Assembly: GCA_017513005.1 (NCBI GenBank)
Contig: JAFWDM010000041.1
Span: 1 to 32,429 of the forward strand
DNA: 32,429 nucleotides
DNA from: Lachnospiraceae bacterium
Lineage (GTDB): Bacteria; Bacillota; Clostridia; Lachnospirales; Lachnospiraceae
Direction of reading: 5' to 3'
Positions 1 through 7,354 of the stretch are shown piece after piece. The stretch's first letter is position 1. The number at the start of each line of letters is the position of its first letter. Made by a program: the position numbers and the translations under genes. Below the pieces are notes generated by a model. That model was given only the letters and a program-made list of their open reading frames with translations, searched no databases and was not told where the DNA came from.

Positions 1-1
1 C

Positions 2-598
2 GGGGCGATCAGAAAGCTCTGTGAGGAGGCAAAGAAGTACGGGTTCCGGACAGTCTGTGTCAACGGGTCACAGATCGAGCGGTGCAGGAGGTATCTGGAC
101 GGAAGTCCGGTGCAGATCGCGGTCGTGGTGGGGTTCCCGCTGGGGCAGATGACGATCGAGAGTAAGGTTTTCGAGGCGGAGGACGCGATCGGGAGAGGGG
201 CGAAAGAGGTCGATTATGTGTTGAATGTCGCCGAGCTGAAAAACGGAGATCTGGACCTGGTCGAGCGCGAGATGCGCGCGGTCACGAACGTCTGTCATAC
301 GGGCGGGGCACTCTGCAAGGTGATCTTTGAGAACTGTTATCTGACCGATGAGGAGAAGCGGGCGGCAGCCGAAATCGCGCTGCGGGTGCGGCCGGATTTC
401 ATCAAGACATCCACGGGCTTTGGCACGGGCGGGGCGACCGTCGAGGATGTGCGGCTGATGAAGTCTGTCGTCGGTGATGCCGTGAAGGTCAAGGCGGCAG
501 GCGGGATCCGTGATTTTGAGACAGCCATGGTCATGGTAGAGGCGGGCGCGGATAGACTGGGCACGAGTGCAGGCGTGGAACTGATGGAGCGTTTTTGA
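2..598 (+). CDS. deoC: Deoxyribose-phosphate aldolase, 5'-truncated by window edge
   Basis: Class I aldolase that reversibly cleaves 2-deoxyribose-5-phosphate to glyceraldehyde-3-phosphate and acetaldehyde in deoxynucleoside catabolism. The reading frame is open from base 2, so the N-terminus lies outside the window. Visible family motifs are the KEVDYVLN segment with the conserved Asp, the DFIKTSTGFG segment whose Lys forms the Schiff base in characterised DeoC, and KAAGGIRD with the second active-site Lys. The C-terminal GADRLGTSAGV segment is also typical. The gene ends at a TGA and is followed by a short tandem-repeat spacer before the next gene. The identification is secure; the start cannot be judged. 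Confidence 0.95.
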   Translation, partial: GAIRKLCEEAKKYGFRTVCVNGSQIERCRRYLDGSPVQIAVVVGFPLGQMTIESKVFEAEDAIGRGAKEVDYVLNVAELKNGDLDLVEREMRAVTNVCHTGGALCKVIFENCYLTDEEKRAAAEIALRVRPDFIKTSTGFGTGGATVEDVRLMKSVVGDAVKVKAAGGIRDFETAMVMVEAGADRLGTSAGVELMERF

Positions 599-611
599 GC
601 AGATTTTTTAC

Positions 612-742
612 AAAAGACGCGGGAAACGGATAGATCGGCGGAAAGCAGTTTTCGCGAAAGACGCAGGAAATGGATAGATCGGCGGAAAGCAGTTTTTGCG
701 AAAGATGCGGGAAACGGGCAGATAGGCGGAAAGGAGCGGCGT
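612..742. repeat. 44-bp tandem repeat, three copies
   Basis: Three head-to-tail copies with an exact 44-bp period (anchor AAAG ends at 616, 660 and 704). Copies 1 and 2 are nearly identical; copy 3 is more diverged. In copy 3 the repeat's AAAGCAG has become AAAGGAG, which serves as the Shine-Dalgarno of the downstream gene. The repeats fill the spacer between deoC and the DUF4956 gene. Confidence 0.9.
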
Positions 743-1426
743 ATGTCCTTTATCGATATAGTGTATAGAATTCTGGCGCAGGGATATTCCCCGTCAGAGT
801 ACGGAGGAGCGGGGATCCTGGTCGCGATGCTGGCTTCCGTGGTCCTGAGCATTTATATTTATCTGTGCTACAGGATGGAAGGCCGCAGGACGTTCTATTC
901 TCTGAGCCTCAACCTTGCCCTGCTGGTGTCAGGGCCGGTGACGTGTGCGCTGATCCTGATGATGCACCAGCATGCGATCGCTTCGGTCGGAGTGGTCGGC
1001 GCACTCTCAATCATCCGTCTGCGCGGGGCGGTCAAGGAGCCGATGGATCTGGTGTTTGTGCTGTGGTCGGTCGCCTGCGGGATTTTTATCGCGGCGGGCA
1101 TGTGGCGTGTCGGGATCGTGGTCTCGATCCTCATGACGGCGGTGGTGATCGTGATGGATCTGGTGTCGCCGGGGAGGGCGCCGCTGATCCTGGCCGTCTA
1201 CGGGCATGAAGGAGAGAAACCGGATCTGGAAAAGATCTGTAAAAAGACGATTGTGGATACCTGTGATCATGTGAAGCTGATCTCCACCGGAAAGGTGGAA
1301 GGCAGGCAGAACCTGGTCCTGCGCGTCCGCACAAAGCAGCGGCTCCGCCTCACGAATGAGCTGGCACGGCTCCCGGAGGTGGACGGCGTGACCCTTCTGG
1401 AGCAGGGGGGCGAGGTTTCCTATTGA
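743..1426 (+). CDS. DUF4956 family membrane protein
   Basis: Predicted polytopic membrane protein of 227 aa. Hydrophobic segments lie near residues 22-43, 55-74, 104-120 and 123-141, followed by a soluble C-terminal domain of about 85 residues. The conserved core is GALSIIRLRGAVKEPMD (residues 86-102), the signature I recognise for DUF4956. In other genomes such proteins often sit beside VTC-type polyphosphate polymerase or CotH genes; neither is present here, so no role can be inferred from context. The start is supported by AAAGGAG about 7 nt upstream of the ATG. The gene converges on the lipoprotein gene with only 57 bp between stops. Its last codons are partly duplicated after the stop. 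Confidence 0.8.
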   Translation: MSFIDIVYRILAQGYSPSEYGGAGILVAMLASVVLSIYIYLCYRMEGRRTFYSLSLNLALLVSGPVTCALILMMHQHAIASVGVVGALSIIRLRGAVKEPMDLVFVLWSVACGIFIAAGMWRVGIVVSILMTAVVIVMDLVSPGRAPLILAVYGHEGEKPDLEKICKKTIVDTCDHVKLISTGKVEGRQNLVLRVRTKQRLRLTNELARLPEVDGVTLLEQGGEVSY

Positions 1427-1483
1427 GGTTCCTGCCGGTTTATCAGTTCTGGCTTTTTAGACATGGTATCCGTTTTGGCTTGC

Positions 1484-2482
1484 TCAGGGCTGGCGGAAAT
1501 AGTAGATCGAGAGGGACGTTATGGTTTTTCCGTCGGGATCCGTATCCGCCAGGATCATTTCCGCGAGGCTTTTTTCCTCCGCTTCTGCGAGGACGGGGAT
1601 CTCTTCGCCCTCCGCCAGTCCGTTGGAAAAACAGTAGCGGAGAGTCCGGGTGCCGTCGTAGTATTCCGTAAGTGTGTAGATGGAGGAATCGGTGCCGAAC
1701 ACGGAGGTCAGATCCTCCGGAGTGCTTCCGAGACCGGCGCCGAATGCGGTCTCCAGGGACACGCCGCTATCTGCTGCCGCAGAGATTCCACATACAGTGC
1801 AGTCAGCCGGCAGACAGGCATCTTTATTGAAATTGGCCAGGCAGAGGCGTACAGTTTTTGCCTGGCTTTGCTGTGCCCCGATTCCTGTCTGTGCGTCGGA
1901 GCCTGCCGCAGACTGCTCCTGACTGCCGATCGGTACGGCGTTCACGAATTCATAAGAATAACCGGGAACAGGTCTTTCTGCGCCGGGCAGGCTGATCTCC
2001 CAGCCGGCCTGAAGGAGGGAGGAAAAGCCGCAGGGGAGCTGGAGAGATGTCCCCTCGAGTGTAAAGCCATAATAGTAATCGACCGTGGAGGCAGAGTACA
2101 TGTCACTTCCCGTACCCTGGAGATACGCAGTCTTTTCCCGGGGCTCTTCTTCAGGTTCTTCCTGCTCATTCTGCGGCGCCCGGCCTCTGTTCCGTCTGGT
2201 TGAACCGGGGGAATCGTGATCGGCTTCGGAAGGGCCCCCTGCCTCTCTTTCGCCCGGTTCCCCGGGGAATACCCCCAGGTTTTCCCCGTCGAATGCGTCG
2301 CTGTACATGTCTCCGGAGGTCCCGTAATAGGAGGCATCTTCGGCTTCGGGGACAAACATGCTCCCTGTCCCGGAGCAGCCGGCGGGAAACATGGTAAGAG
2401 CAGCTGTCAGTAGAAAGAGGAAGGGCCGCATGGCCCTTTTGCGGGAAGTCTTGCCAATCATGGTACTCGTGTTACAATGCAT
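1484..2482 (-). CDS. Putative lipoprotein of unknown function
   Basis: Secreted, probably lipid-anchored protein of 332 aa. The N-terminus has a basic n-region (KTSRKRAMR), a hydrophobic stretch and a lipobox-like FPAGC with the Cys at residue 36; Pro at position -3 is not the usual Leu, so lipidation is likely but not certain. A low-complexity acidic linker follows (about residues 60-125, rich in E, G, P), then a domain with regular beta-type hydrophobics and Cys pairs (CLANFNKDAC, CTVCG). I do not recognise this domain. The chosen ATG has AGGAG about 8 nt upstream; an ATG ten codons earlier has no such site. It has its own promoter and converges on the DUF4956 gene. Confidence 0.7.
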   Translation of the reverse strand: MHCNTSTMIGKTSRKRAMRPFLFLLTAALTMFPAGCSGTGSMFVPEAEDASYYGTSGDMYSDAFDGENLGVFPGEPGEREAGGPSEADHDSPGSTRRNRGRAPQNEQEEPEEEPREKTAYLQGTGSDMYSASTVDYYYGFTLEGTSLQLPCGFSSLLQAGWEISLPGAERPVPGYSYEFVNAVPIGSQEQSAAGSDAQTGIGAQQSQAKTVRLCLANFNKDACLPADCTVCGISAAADSGVSLETAFGAGLGSTPEDLTSVFGTDSSIYTLTEYYDGTRTLRYCFSNGLAEGEEIPVLAEAEEKSLAEMILADTDPDGKTITSLSIYYFRQP

Positions 2483-2570
2483 GTAGTAAATCTCCTGTTT
2501 ACGAATCATCACCTGCGGACGGCAGAGCCTGCGTATGATTATAAAACCTCAGCGGCTGGCGCCGAGAGTC

Positions 2571-2579
2571 ATTATAGCA
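2571..2579 (-). promoter_or_regulatory. Extended -10 promoter for the lipoprotein gene
   Basis: On the minus strand this reads TGCTATAAT, a perfect extended -10 element; no good -35 is visible, as is common for extended -10 promoters. A second TATAAT lies downstream at 2538-2543. Both are about 60-95 bp upstream of the lipoprotein start codon. Confidence 0.55.
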
Positions 2580-2613
2580 TGTCCGGTGTAGCAGGGATAT
2601 ATTTTTTTTGCCA

Positions 2614-2666
2614 GGGGGTCTGTCCCCCGGTGCAGTGAAGAAAAAGTGTGCGAGGGGGTGTCCCCC
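2614..2666. repeat. Two short G5/C5 hairpins upstream of tex
   Basis: Two small inverted repeats lie 25 bp apart: GGGGG-TCTGT-CCCCC at 2614-2628 and GGGGG-TGT-CCCCC at 2654-2666. They fill the 5' region just ahead of the tex start codon and resemble copies of one unit (AGGGGGTnTGTCCCCC-like). Confidence 0.7.
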
Positions 2667-2695
2667 CTGATGTGAGAAAGGGAAAGAAAAAGAGT

Positions 2696-4903
2696 ATGGA
2701 ACAGTCAGCAGCTGGTGTTTTACAGGTGGAAAAGAATATTGCGGACCTGATCGCGGAGGAGCTCGGCGTGCGGGTCTGGCAGGTGGAGGCGGCGGTCTCT
2801 CTGATCGACGAGGGAAATACGATCCCCTTTATCGCGCGGTACCGGAAGGAGGCGACGGGAACGCTGAATGATGAGCAGCTGCGCACGCTGGGGGAAAGGC
2901 TGACCTATCTCCGCAATCTGGAGGAAAAAAAGACGAAGGTGCTGGAGAGTATCGAGGCGCAGGGAAAGCTGACGGCCCAGCTGCGGGCGCAGATCGAAGC
3001 GGCAAGTACCCAGGTCGCGGTCGAGGACCTCTACCGGCCCTTCAGGCCCAAACGCCGTACAAGGGCGGGCGTCGCGAAGGAAAAGGGGCTGCAGGGGCTC
3101 GCGGACTGGCTTCTCTCTCCCGGCGCGGATCATCCGGCTCTGGAGGAGGCGCAAGCCTATGTCTCTGAGGAGAAGGAGGTCGCGGATGCGGCACAGGCTC
3201 TGCAGGGCGCGCAGGATATCCTGGCGGAGATGATCTCCGACAATGCGGATGTGCGGACCTGGATCCGGGAACGCACGATGAAGGAAGGGCTTATCGTTTC
3301 TTCGCAAAAAGAAACTGCGAAGAAAGAGAAATCCGGCGCAGACCGCAGGGATGTCTACGAGATGTATTTCGAGTACGAGGAGCAGGCCGGGAAGATCCCG
3401 GGGCACCGGGTGCTGGCCCTGAACCGCGGGGAGAAGGAAGGCTATCTCTCCGTCAAGGTGGATGCGCCCAGGGACCGGATCCTGGAGTACTTGCAGAGAA
3501 AATATATCCGGCGGCGGAAGGGAAGCGATGGTCCGAATCCCTACACGGCACCTGTTTTGGAGACGGTCTGCGCGGACAGCTATGACCGGCTGATCGGGCC
3601 TGCGATCGAGAGGGAGGTCCGCAATGCCCTGACCGAGCAGGCGGAGGACGGGGCGATCACGGTATTCAAGCAGAATCTGGAACAGCTCCTGATGCAGCAG
3701 CCCATCGCTGGCAGGGTGGTGCTCGGGTGGGATCCGGCTTTCCGGACCGGCTGCAAGCTGGCGGTCGTCGATCCGACCGGAAAAGTCCTGGATACGGCGG
3801 TCATCTATCCGACGGCGCCCCAGAACAAGGTAACGGAGGCGGAGGCTGTTCTGCAGAAACTGATCTCCGCCTATGGGATCTCCCTTTTTTCCGTGGGGAA
3901 CGGGACAGCCTCCCGGGAATCGGAGCAGGTGATCACGGACTTTTTTAAAAAAACCGGAAAGCCGCTCCAGTACGTGATCGTGAACGAGGCGGGCGCCTCG
4001 GTCTACAGCGCTTCGAAGCTGGCGACCGAGGAGTTCCCGCAGTTTGATGTCGGCCAGCGAAGCGCGGCTTCCATCGCGCGAAGGCTCCAGGATCCGCTGG
4101 CGGAACTGGTCAAGATCGATCCCAAGGCGATCGGGGTCGGGCAGTACCAGCACGACATGAATCAGAAAAAACTGGACGGGGCACTCGCGGGCGTGGTGGA
4201 AAAATGCGTCAACGCGGTCGGCGTGGATCTCAATACGGCTTCGGCGCCGCTTCTGGCCCATATCGCGGGAATCAGTGCCCAGGTCTCGAAAAATATCGTC
4301 GCCTGGCGCGAGGAGAACGGGCGGTTCGCGGAGCGAAAACAGCTTTTGAAGGTGAAGGGGCTGGGGCCCAAGGCCTACGAACAGTGCGCGGGCTTTTTGC
4401 GGATCCGCGACGGAAAAAACCCCCTGGACAACACGGCGGTCCACCCGGAGAGCTACGAGGCGGTGCAGACGCTGGCAAAGATGCTGCAGCTCCCCATGGA
4501 TGCCGCTTCCCTGCGGAAGATGAAGACCCTGGTGCCTGATACGGCGGCTTCTGCAAAGCACCTGGGGCTTGGCGAGATCACCCTGCGGGATATTTTTGCC
4601 GAGCTCGAAAAGCCGGGACGCGACCCCCGTCAGGACATGCCGGCGCCCGTGCTGCGCAGCGACGTCCTCTCCATGGAGGACCTGACACCGGGCATGAAGC
4701 TGAAAGGCACGGTACGCAATATCGTGGACTTCGGCGCTTTCGTCGATATCGGCGTGCACCAGGACGGTCTGGTCCATATCTCCAAACTCAGCAGGCGCTT
4801 CATCAAACACCCTCTGGAGGTCGTGAGCGTCGGTGACATCGTGGAGGTCACGGTCCTCTCGGTCGACCTGAAGAAAAAACGCATCTCCCTCTCAATGGTG
4901 TGA
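2696..4903 (+). CDS. tex: Tex-family RNA-binding transcription accessory protein
   Basis: Cytoplasmic nucleic-acid-binding protein of 735 aa, the usual Tex length. Visible order: helical Tex N-terminal region (about 1-190, with the conserved PFIARYRKE), a YqgF/RNase H-like domain starting near residue 340 (GWDPAFRTG), helix-hairpin-helix repeats around 505-570 (LNTASAPLLAHIAGI, KVKGLGPKAYEQCAGFLRI), and a C-terminal S1 domain from about 660 (GTVRNIVDFGAFVDIG). I chose the ATG at 2696, which matches the family N-terminus; a GTG 16 codons upstream is open but falls inside the hairpin region. The Shine-Dalgarno is weak (AAAGGGAAAG). Tex affects transcription and RNA metabolism in several bacteria; the exact role here is unknown. 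Confidence 0.95.
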   Translation: MEQSAAGVLQVEKNIADLIAEELGVRVWQVEAAVSLIDEGNTIPFIARYRKEATGTLNDEQLRTLGERLTYLRNLEEKKTKVLESIEAQGKLTAQLRAQIEAASTQVAVEDLYRPFRPKRRTRAGVAKEKGLQGLADWLLSPGADHPALEEAQAYVSEEKEVADAAQALQGAQDILAEMISDNADVRTWIRERTMKEGLIVSSQKETAKKEKSGADRRDVYEMYFEYEEQAGKIPGHRVLALNRGEKEGYLSVKVDAPRDRILEYLQRKYIRRRKGSDGPNPYTAPVLETVCADSYDRLIGPAIEREVRNALTEQAEDGAITVFKQNLEQLLMQQPIAGRVVLGWDPAFRTGCKLAVVDPTGKVLDTAVIYPTAPQNKVTEAEAVLQKLISAYGISLFSVGNGTASRESEQVITDFFKKTGKPLQYVIVNEAGASVYSASKLATEEFPQFDVGQRSAASIARRLQDPLAELVKIDPKAIGVGQYQHDMNQKKLDGALAGVVEKCVNAVGVDLNTASAPLLAHIAGISAQVSKNIVAWREENGRFAERKQLLKVKGLGPKAYEQCAGFLRIRDGKNPLDNTAVHPESYEAVQTLAKMLQLPMDAASLRKMKTLVPDTAASAKHLGLGEITLRDIFAELEKPGRDPRQDMPAPVLRSDVLSMEDLTPGMKLKGTVRNIVDFGAFVDIGVHQDGLVHISKLSRRFIKHPLEVVSVGDIVEVTVLSVDLKKKRISLSMV

Positions 4904-4917
4904 GAAGAGGCCCGGCG

Positions 4918-4946
4918 TTGACGAATTTTTTGGCATACGGCATAAT
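4918..4946 (+). promoter_or_regulatory. Sigma-A-type promoter for the WYL operon
   Basis: TTGACG (4918-4923), a 17-bp spacer, then CATAAT (4941-4946). Each hexamer has one mismatch to consensus. It starts about 15 bp after the tex stop and would yield a leader of about 180 nt that contains the repeat hairpin at 4990-5114. Confidence 0.65.
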
Positions 4947-4989
4947 GGGAGATGGCACATGACAGCAGGGCAGGCAGCAGATTGATCAG

Positions 4990-5114
4990 GTGACAAAGGG
5001 GACGGTTCTTTTTGTCACATTCAAAACATGTGACAAAAAGAACCGTCCCTATTGTCATCCCTATTGTCATCATAAAGTGCGGAAGATGACAAAAAGAACC
5101 GTCCCTATTGTCAC
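4990..5114. repeat. Inverted/direct repeat cluster of a 29-bp unit in the WYL leader
   Basis: A 29-bp unit starting GTGACAAAAAGAACCGTCCC occurs three times: inverted at 4990-5018, direct at 5030-5058 and direct at 5086-5114. The first two form a hairpin with about 26/29 paired bases and an 11-nt loop. A 12-bp piece (CCCTATTGTCAT) is additionally duplicated at 5047-5070. From memory, the GGGACGGTTCTTTTTGTCA core recurs in many Firmicutes genomes as a REP-like element, sometimes near Y1-type transposases; no transposase is present here. The last copy abuts the Shine-Dalgarno of the WYL gene. Confidence 0.85.
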
Positions 5115-5133
5115 TGGAGGGAGGGAGTACCCT

Positions 5134-5901
5134 ATGGTCAGTAATAAGAGCAGGCTGCTGCGCCTGTACAAATATCTGTATACCAATACGGACAGCGAGC
5201 ACTTCACGACGAAGGGTGAGATCATGGAGGCGCTGCGGGATGAGGAGACGGTCTACAGCCGGCAGACGGTGCGCAATGACATCGATACTCTCACGGAGGA
5301 GGGGTATGATATCGAGACGGTCGTGAGTTCCGGGAACTATTATTATTTCAGGGAGCGTGAGTTTACCCTGGAGGAGCTGCGCATAATAGCGGATGCTGTG
5401 ACGTCCTCCCGGTTTGTCGGGAAAAATCAGAAGGCCCGGATCCGGAAAAAGCTCAAGCAGTTCTGCAGCAGGTATCAGGCGGGCTCTGTGGAGCGCCATC
5501 TGATCTGCCTGGAGCAGCCCAATAAGAGGGATATCGCGGTCTATGACATGGTCAATCTGCTCAATGACGCTGTCAACAGAGGACGCAGGATCAGCTTCCA
5601 GCTCCTGGACCGGCCTGCCCGGTCACAGGAGGAGCCTGCTTCGGACAGGGGCCTGGTCCTGGCGGAGGGGGGAACTGCGTATATCTGTACGCCGCTCGAC
5701 CTCGTCTGGGACGGAAAAAAATATTATCTGGTCGGTCTGGAGGATCCTGACCGGACGCCGGTTCTCTACGCTGTGGAAGATCTGGTCCGTCCAGTGATCC
5801 TGGATCTGGAGGCGGCGGAGAAGCCAAAGGAGTTTAACCCGGAGCTGTTTGCGAAAAAGATACTGGAGCCCGAAGACTTACACATGGAGGGAGAAAAATG
5901 A
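5134..5901 (+). CDS. HTH/WYL-domain transcriptional regulator
   Basis: Predicted DNA-binding regulator of 255 aa. The N-terminal winged helix (about 1-70) includes YSRQTVRNDIDTLTEEGYDI, the recognition-helix pattern of HTH_11/DeoR-like domains. A linker is followed by a WYL-type domain whose best-preserved segment is LVWDGKKYYLVGLED (around residue 190). WYL domains bind ligands or nucleic acid in several regulators; the signal here is unknown. The ATG at 5134 has a strong GGAGGGAGGG site 7-10 nt upstream; the frame stays open upstream but only through the repeat cluster, so that part is not coding. Its stop overlaps the next start (ATGA), implying translational coupling with the PrsW-like gene. 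Confidence 0.85.
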   Translation: MVSNKSRLLRLYKYLYTNTDSEHFTTKGEIMEALRDEETVYSRQTVRNDIDTLTEEGYDIETVVSSGNYYYFREREFTLEELRIIADAVTSSRFVGKNQKARIRKKLKQFCSRYQAGSVERHLICLEQPNKRDIAVYDMVNLLNDAVNRGRRISFQLLDRPARSQEEPASDRGLVLAEGGTAYICTPLDLVWDGKKYYLVGLEDPDRTPVLYAVEDLVRPVILDLEAAEKPKEFNPELFAKKILEPEDLHMEGEK

Positions 5902-7175
5902 ATGTGGCTGTATTGTTGATCGCGGCATACCTGATGCTGATTCCGGTCTTGTACCTGGTGATCCGGTCGGGAGCCTTCGGCAAGGGTTCGGGCGGGACAC
6001 TGCTGAAGCTTTTTTTCCTGGGGGCAGCGGTGGCTGTGCCGGCGTTTCTGATGGAGGCGGGGCTCCTGCTCCTGGTGACGGTGGTACTGCGTCTGCTCCG
6101 GGATGGCCAGTTCACCGGTGGCTTTTTGCTGGTTTCGTGTATTTTGCGGTATGTGCTTGCGACTGCGCTGGTCGAGGAGCTGTGCAAGCTCTTTGTGCTG
6201 CGCTCCGTGACCTGGAAGCAGATGACGATGGAAAAGATCACGGACGGCACGGCAGCCTCAGCCGTAGTCGGTGCGGGCTTTTCGGCGGTGATGATCCTGG
6301 CATGGCTGGCAGCCTGGAGCCTTGTTCCGGAGGATATGGCTTCGCTGCGCAACGCGATGCCTGATTTTCTGCGCGCCGGTGCAGTCATCTCCTTTCTTTT
6401 CGCCCTTTTATACATACCGTCTCATTTTGGGTATTCCGGTTTTATGGGATCCCTGTACGGGGTCGCCAAGGGATCTGAGCAGAAAAACCATGGCGGAAGA
6501 GCGGGTTTCATGCTGCTTGTCAGTTTTATGATGCCTTTTCTGGTGCACAGTGCCTGTATGGTGATGATCGGATACGGGATCGCGGGGGAATCCCTGCTGT
6601 GGATCATTCTGGGGCTGGCGGCGGAGGTACTTCTGGCGGCAGCAGTGATGAAGACCCTTTCAGGCGCGAAAAGAGAAGGGAAACTCCTCGAGGAGGAAGC
6701 GGATACAGGTGTTGATTTTGCTGACTCGGAGGAGTTTGCAGACTTTGCCGAGGCGGCCGGAGCAGAGGAAGGGCATCTTATCGGTGCCGACGGCGGAGAG
6801 GGTGATGAGAGCAATCTGCCCGGTGCCGGCGGCGGAGAGGGTGATGAGAGCAATCTGCCCGGTGCCGGCAGTGAAGATGGCAAAGACCCCGTGACCGGCG
6901 CAGAGAGCGATGAAAGCAGCCTGCCCGGCGCAGAGAGCGGAGAGTGGGAAAGCCCTGGCACTGAAATGGCAGGCTCTGCGGATCCTGCTTTTGAAAGTCC
7001 GGAGGATCCGGATCCTGATTCCGGCAGTTTAGACGGGTCAGGTACGGATTTCATGATGCCGGGTGATCTTCCCGGGGAGGATTCCGATTCCTGGAGCCGG
7101 AAGGCGGGGGACGAAGAGGAGATCTCTCCGCAGCGGGAGATCTCTCTGTTAAAAAGATTGAGCGGGCGCAAATGA
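5898..7175 (+). CDS. PrsW/CPBP-like membrane protein with acidic tail
   Basis: 425-aa protein with about eight hydrophobic segments (residues 3-260) and a long acidic, Gly/Ser/Pro-rich C-terminal tail (about 266-425). The membrane part matches the PrsW intramembrane-protease pattern: EELCK at 93-97 (motif EExxK), PSHFGYSGFMGSLYG at 174-188 (family: GHxxF-xxxGYxxG) and VHSACM at 216-221. However, the Glu expected after GF (GFSAVM, residues 127-132) and the Asp expected in HxxxD are both Met. It may therefore be an inactive homologue. The tail contains two 13-residue repeats. It overlaps the WYL regulator by ATGA and is followed by a terminator. Substrate and role are unknown. Confidence 0.65.
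   Translation: MNVAVLLIAAYLMLIPVLYLVIRSGAFGKGSGGTLLKLFFLGAAVAVPAFLMEAGLLLLVTVVLRLLRDGQFTGGFLLVSCILRYVLATALVEELCKLFVLRSVTWKQMTMEKITDGTAASAVVGAGFSAVMILAWLAAWSLVPEDMASLRNAMPDFLRAGAVISFLFALLYIPSHFGYSGFMGSLYGVAKGSEQKNHGGRAGFMLLVSFMMPFLVHSACMVMIGYGIAGESLLWIILGLAAEVLLAAAVMKTLSGAKREGKLLEEEADTGVDFADSEEFADFAEAAGAEEGHLIGADGGEGDESNLPGAGGGEGDESNLPGAGSEDGKDPVTGAESDESSLPGAESGEWESPGTEMAGSADPAFESPEDPDPDSGSLDGSGTDFMMPGDLPGEDSDSWSRKAGDEEEISPQREISLLKRLSGRK
6785..6862. repeat. 39-bp in-frame tandem repeat in the acidic tail
   Basis: Two copies (6785-6823 and 6824-6862) differing at one base encode 13-residue units ending in GDESNLPG. A degenerate relative (ESDESSLPGA) follows. The period is a multiple of three, so the tail lengthens without a frameshift. 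Confidence 0.9.
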
Positions 7176-7187
7176 TGACCGGAACGT

Positions 7188-7236
7188 AAAACCGGGTGTC
7201 GGCTGTATGTTCAGCAGCCGGCACCCGGTTTTTGTT
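7188..7236 (+). terminator. Rho-independent terminator after the PrsW-like gene
   Basis: The stem AACCGGGTGtCGGCTG pairs with CAGCaGCCGGCACCCGGTT, followed by TTTTTGTT. It begins about 13 bp after the stop codon and closes the WYL-PrsW operon. Confidence 0.9.
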
Positions 7237-7344
7237 CTTCTTCGCGCAATACCCGTGACTTCAGTCGTGGGATACGCGCGCAAAAAGGGAAACTCGTTTC
7301 ATTGTGGGTACAATCCGGCGCGCAAGACTCGCGAGCGAGTCTTG
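7232..7344. repeat. Cluster of consecutive hairpins, copy 1 of a ~50-bp dispersed element
   Basis: Bases 7232-7281 contain CGCGCAATACCCGTGACT joined to CAGTCGTGGGATACGCGCG, an imperfect hairpin that pairs fully over ACCCGTGACT/AGTCGTGGGT if G-U pairs are allowed in RNA. A second copy lies inverted at 11434-11485. Three smaller perfect hairpins follow at once: GAAAC-TC-GTTTC (7289-7300), ATTGT-GGGT-ACAAT (7301-7314) and a 10-bp stem at 7323-7344. None has a U-tract. The ACTTCAGTCGTGGG core resembles hairpins I recall from the 3' ends of IS200/IS605-type (TnpB) elements; that link is tentative. Confidence 0.6.
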
Positions 7345-7354
7345 AATTTCCGGG

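Noticed and set aside
2720-4810. 696-codon open frame on the minus strand opposite tex
   Set aside because: It is the antisense of a clear Tex protein; long antisense frames are expected at this GC content, and the product is Arg/Leu/Asp-rich with no family motif or ribosome binding site.
4990-5114. Possible CRISPR or T-box leader
   Set aside because: Copies occur in both orientations with irregular spacing, and no T-box conserved block is visible; it is better explained as a REP-like repeat cluster.
7323-7344. Perfect 10-bp hairpin as terminator of the alcohol dehydrogenase
   Set aside because: No U-tract on either strand; recorded instead as part of the hairpin cluster.
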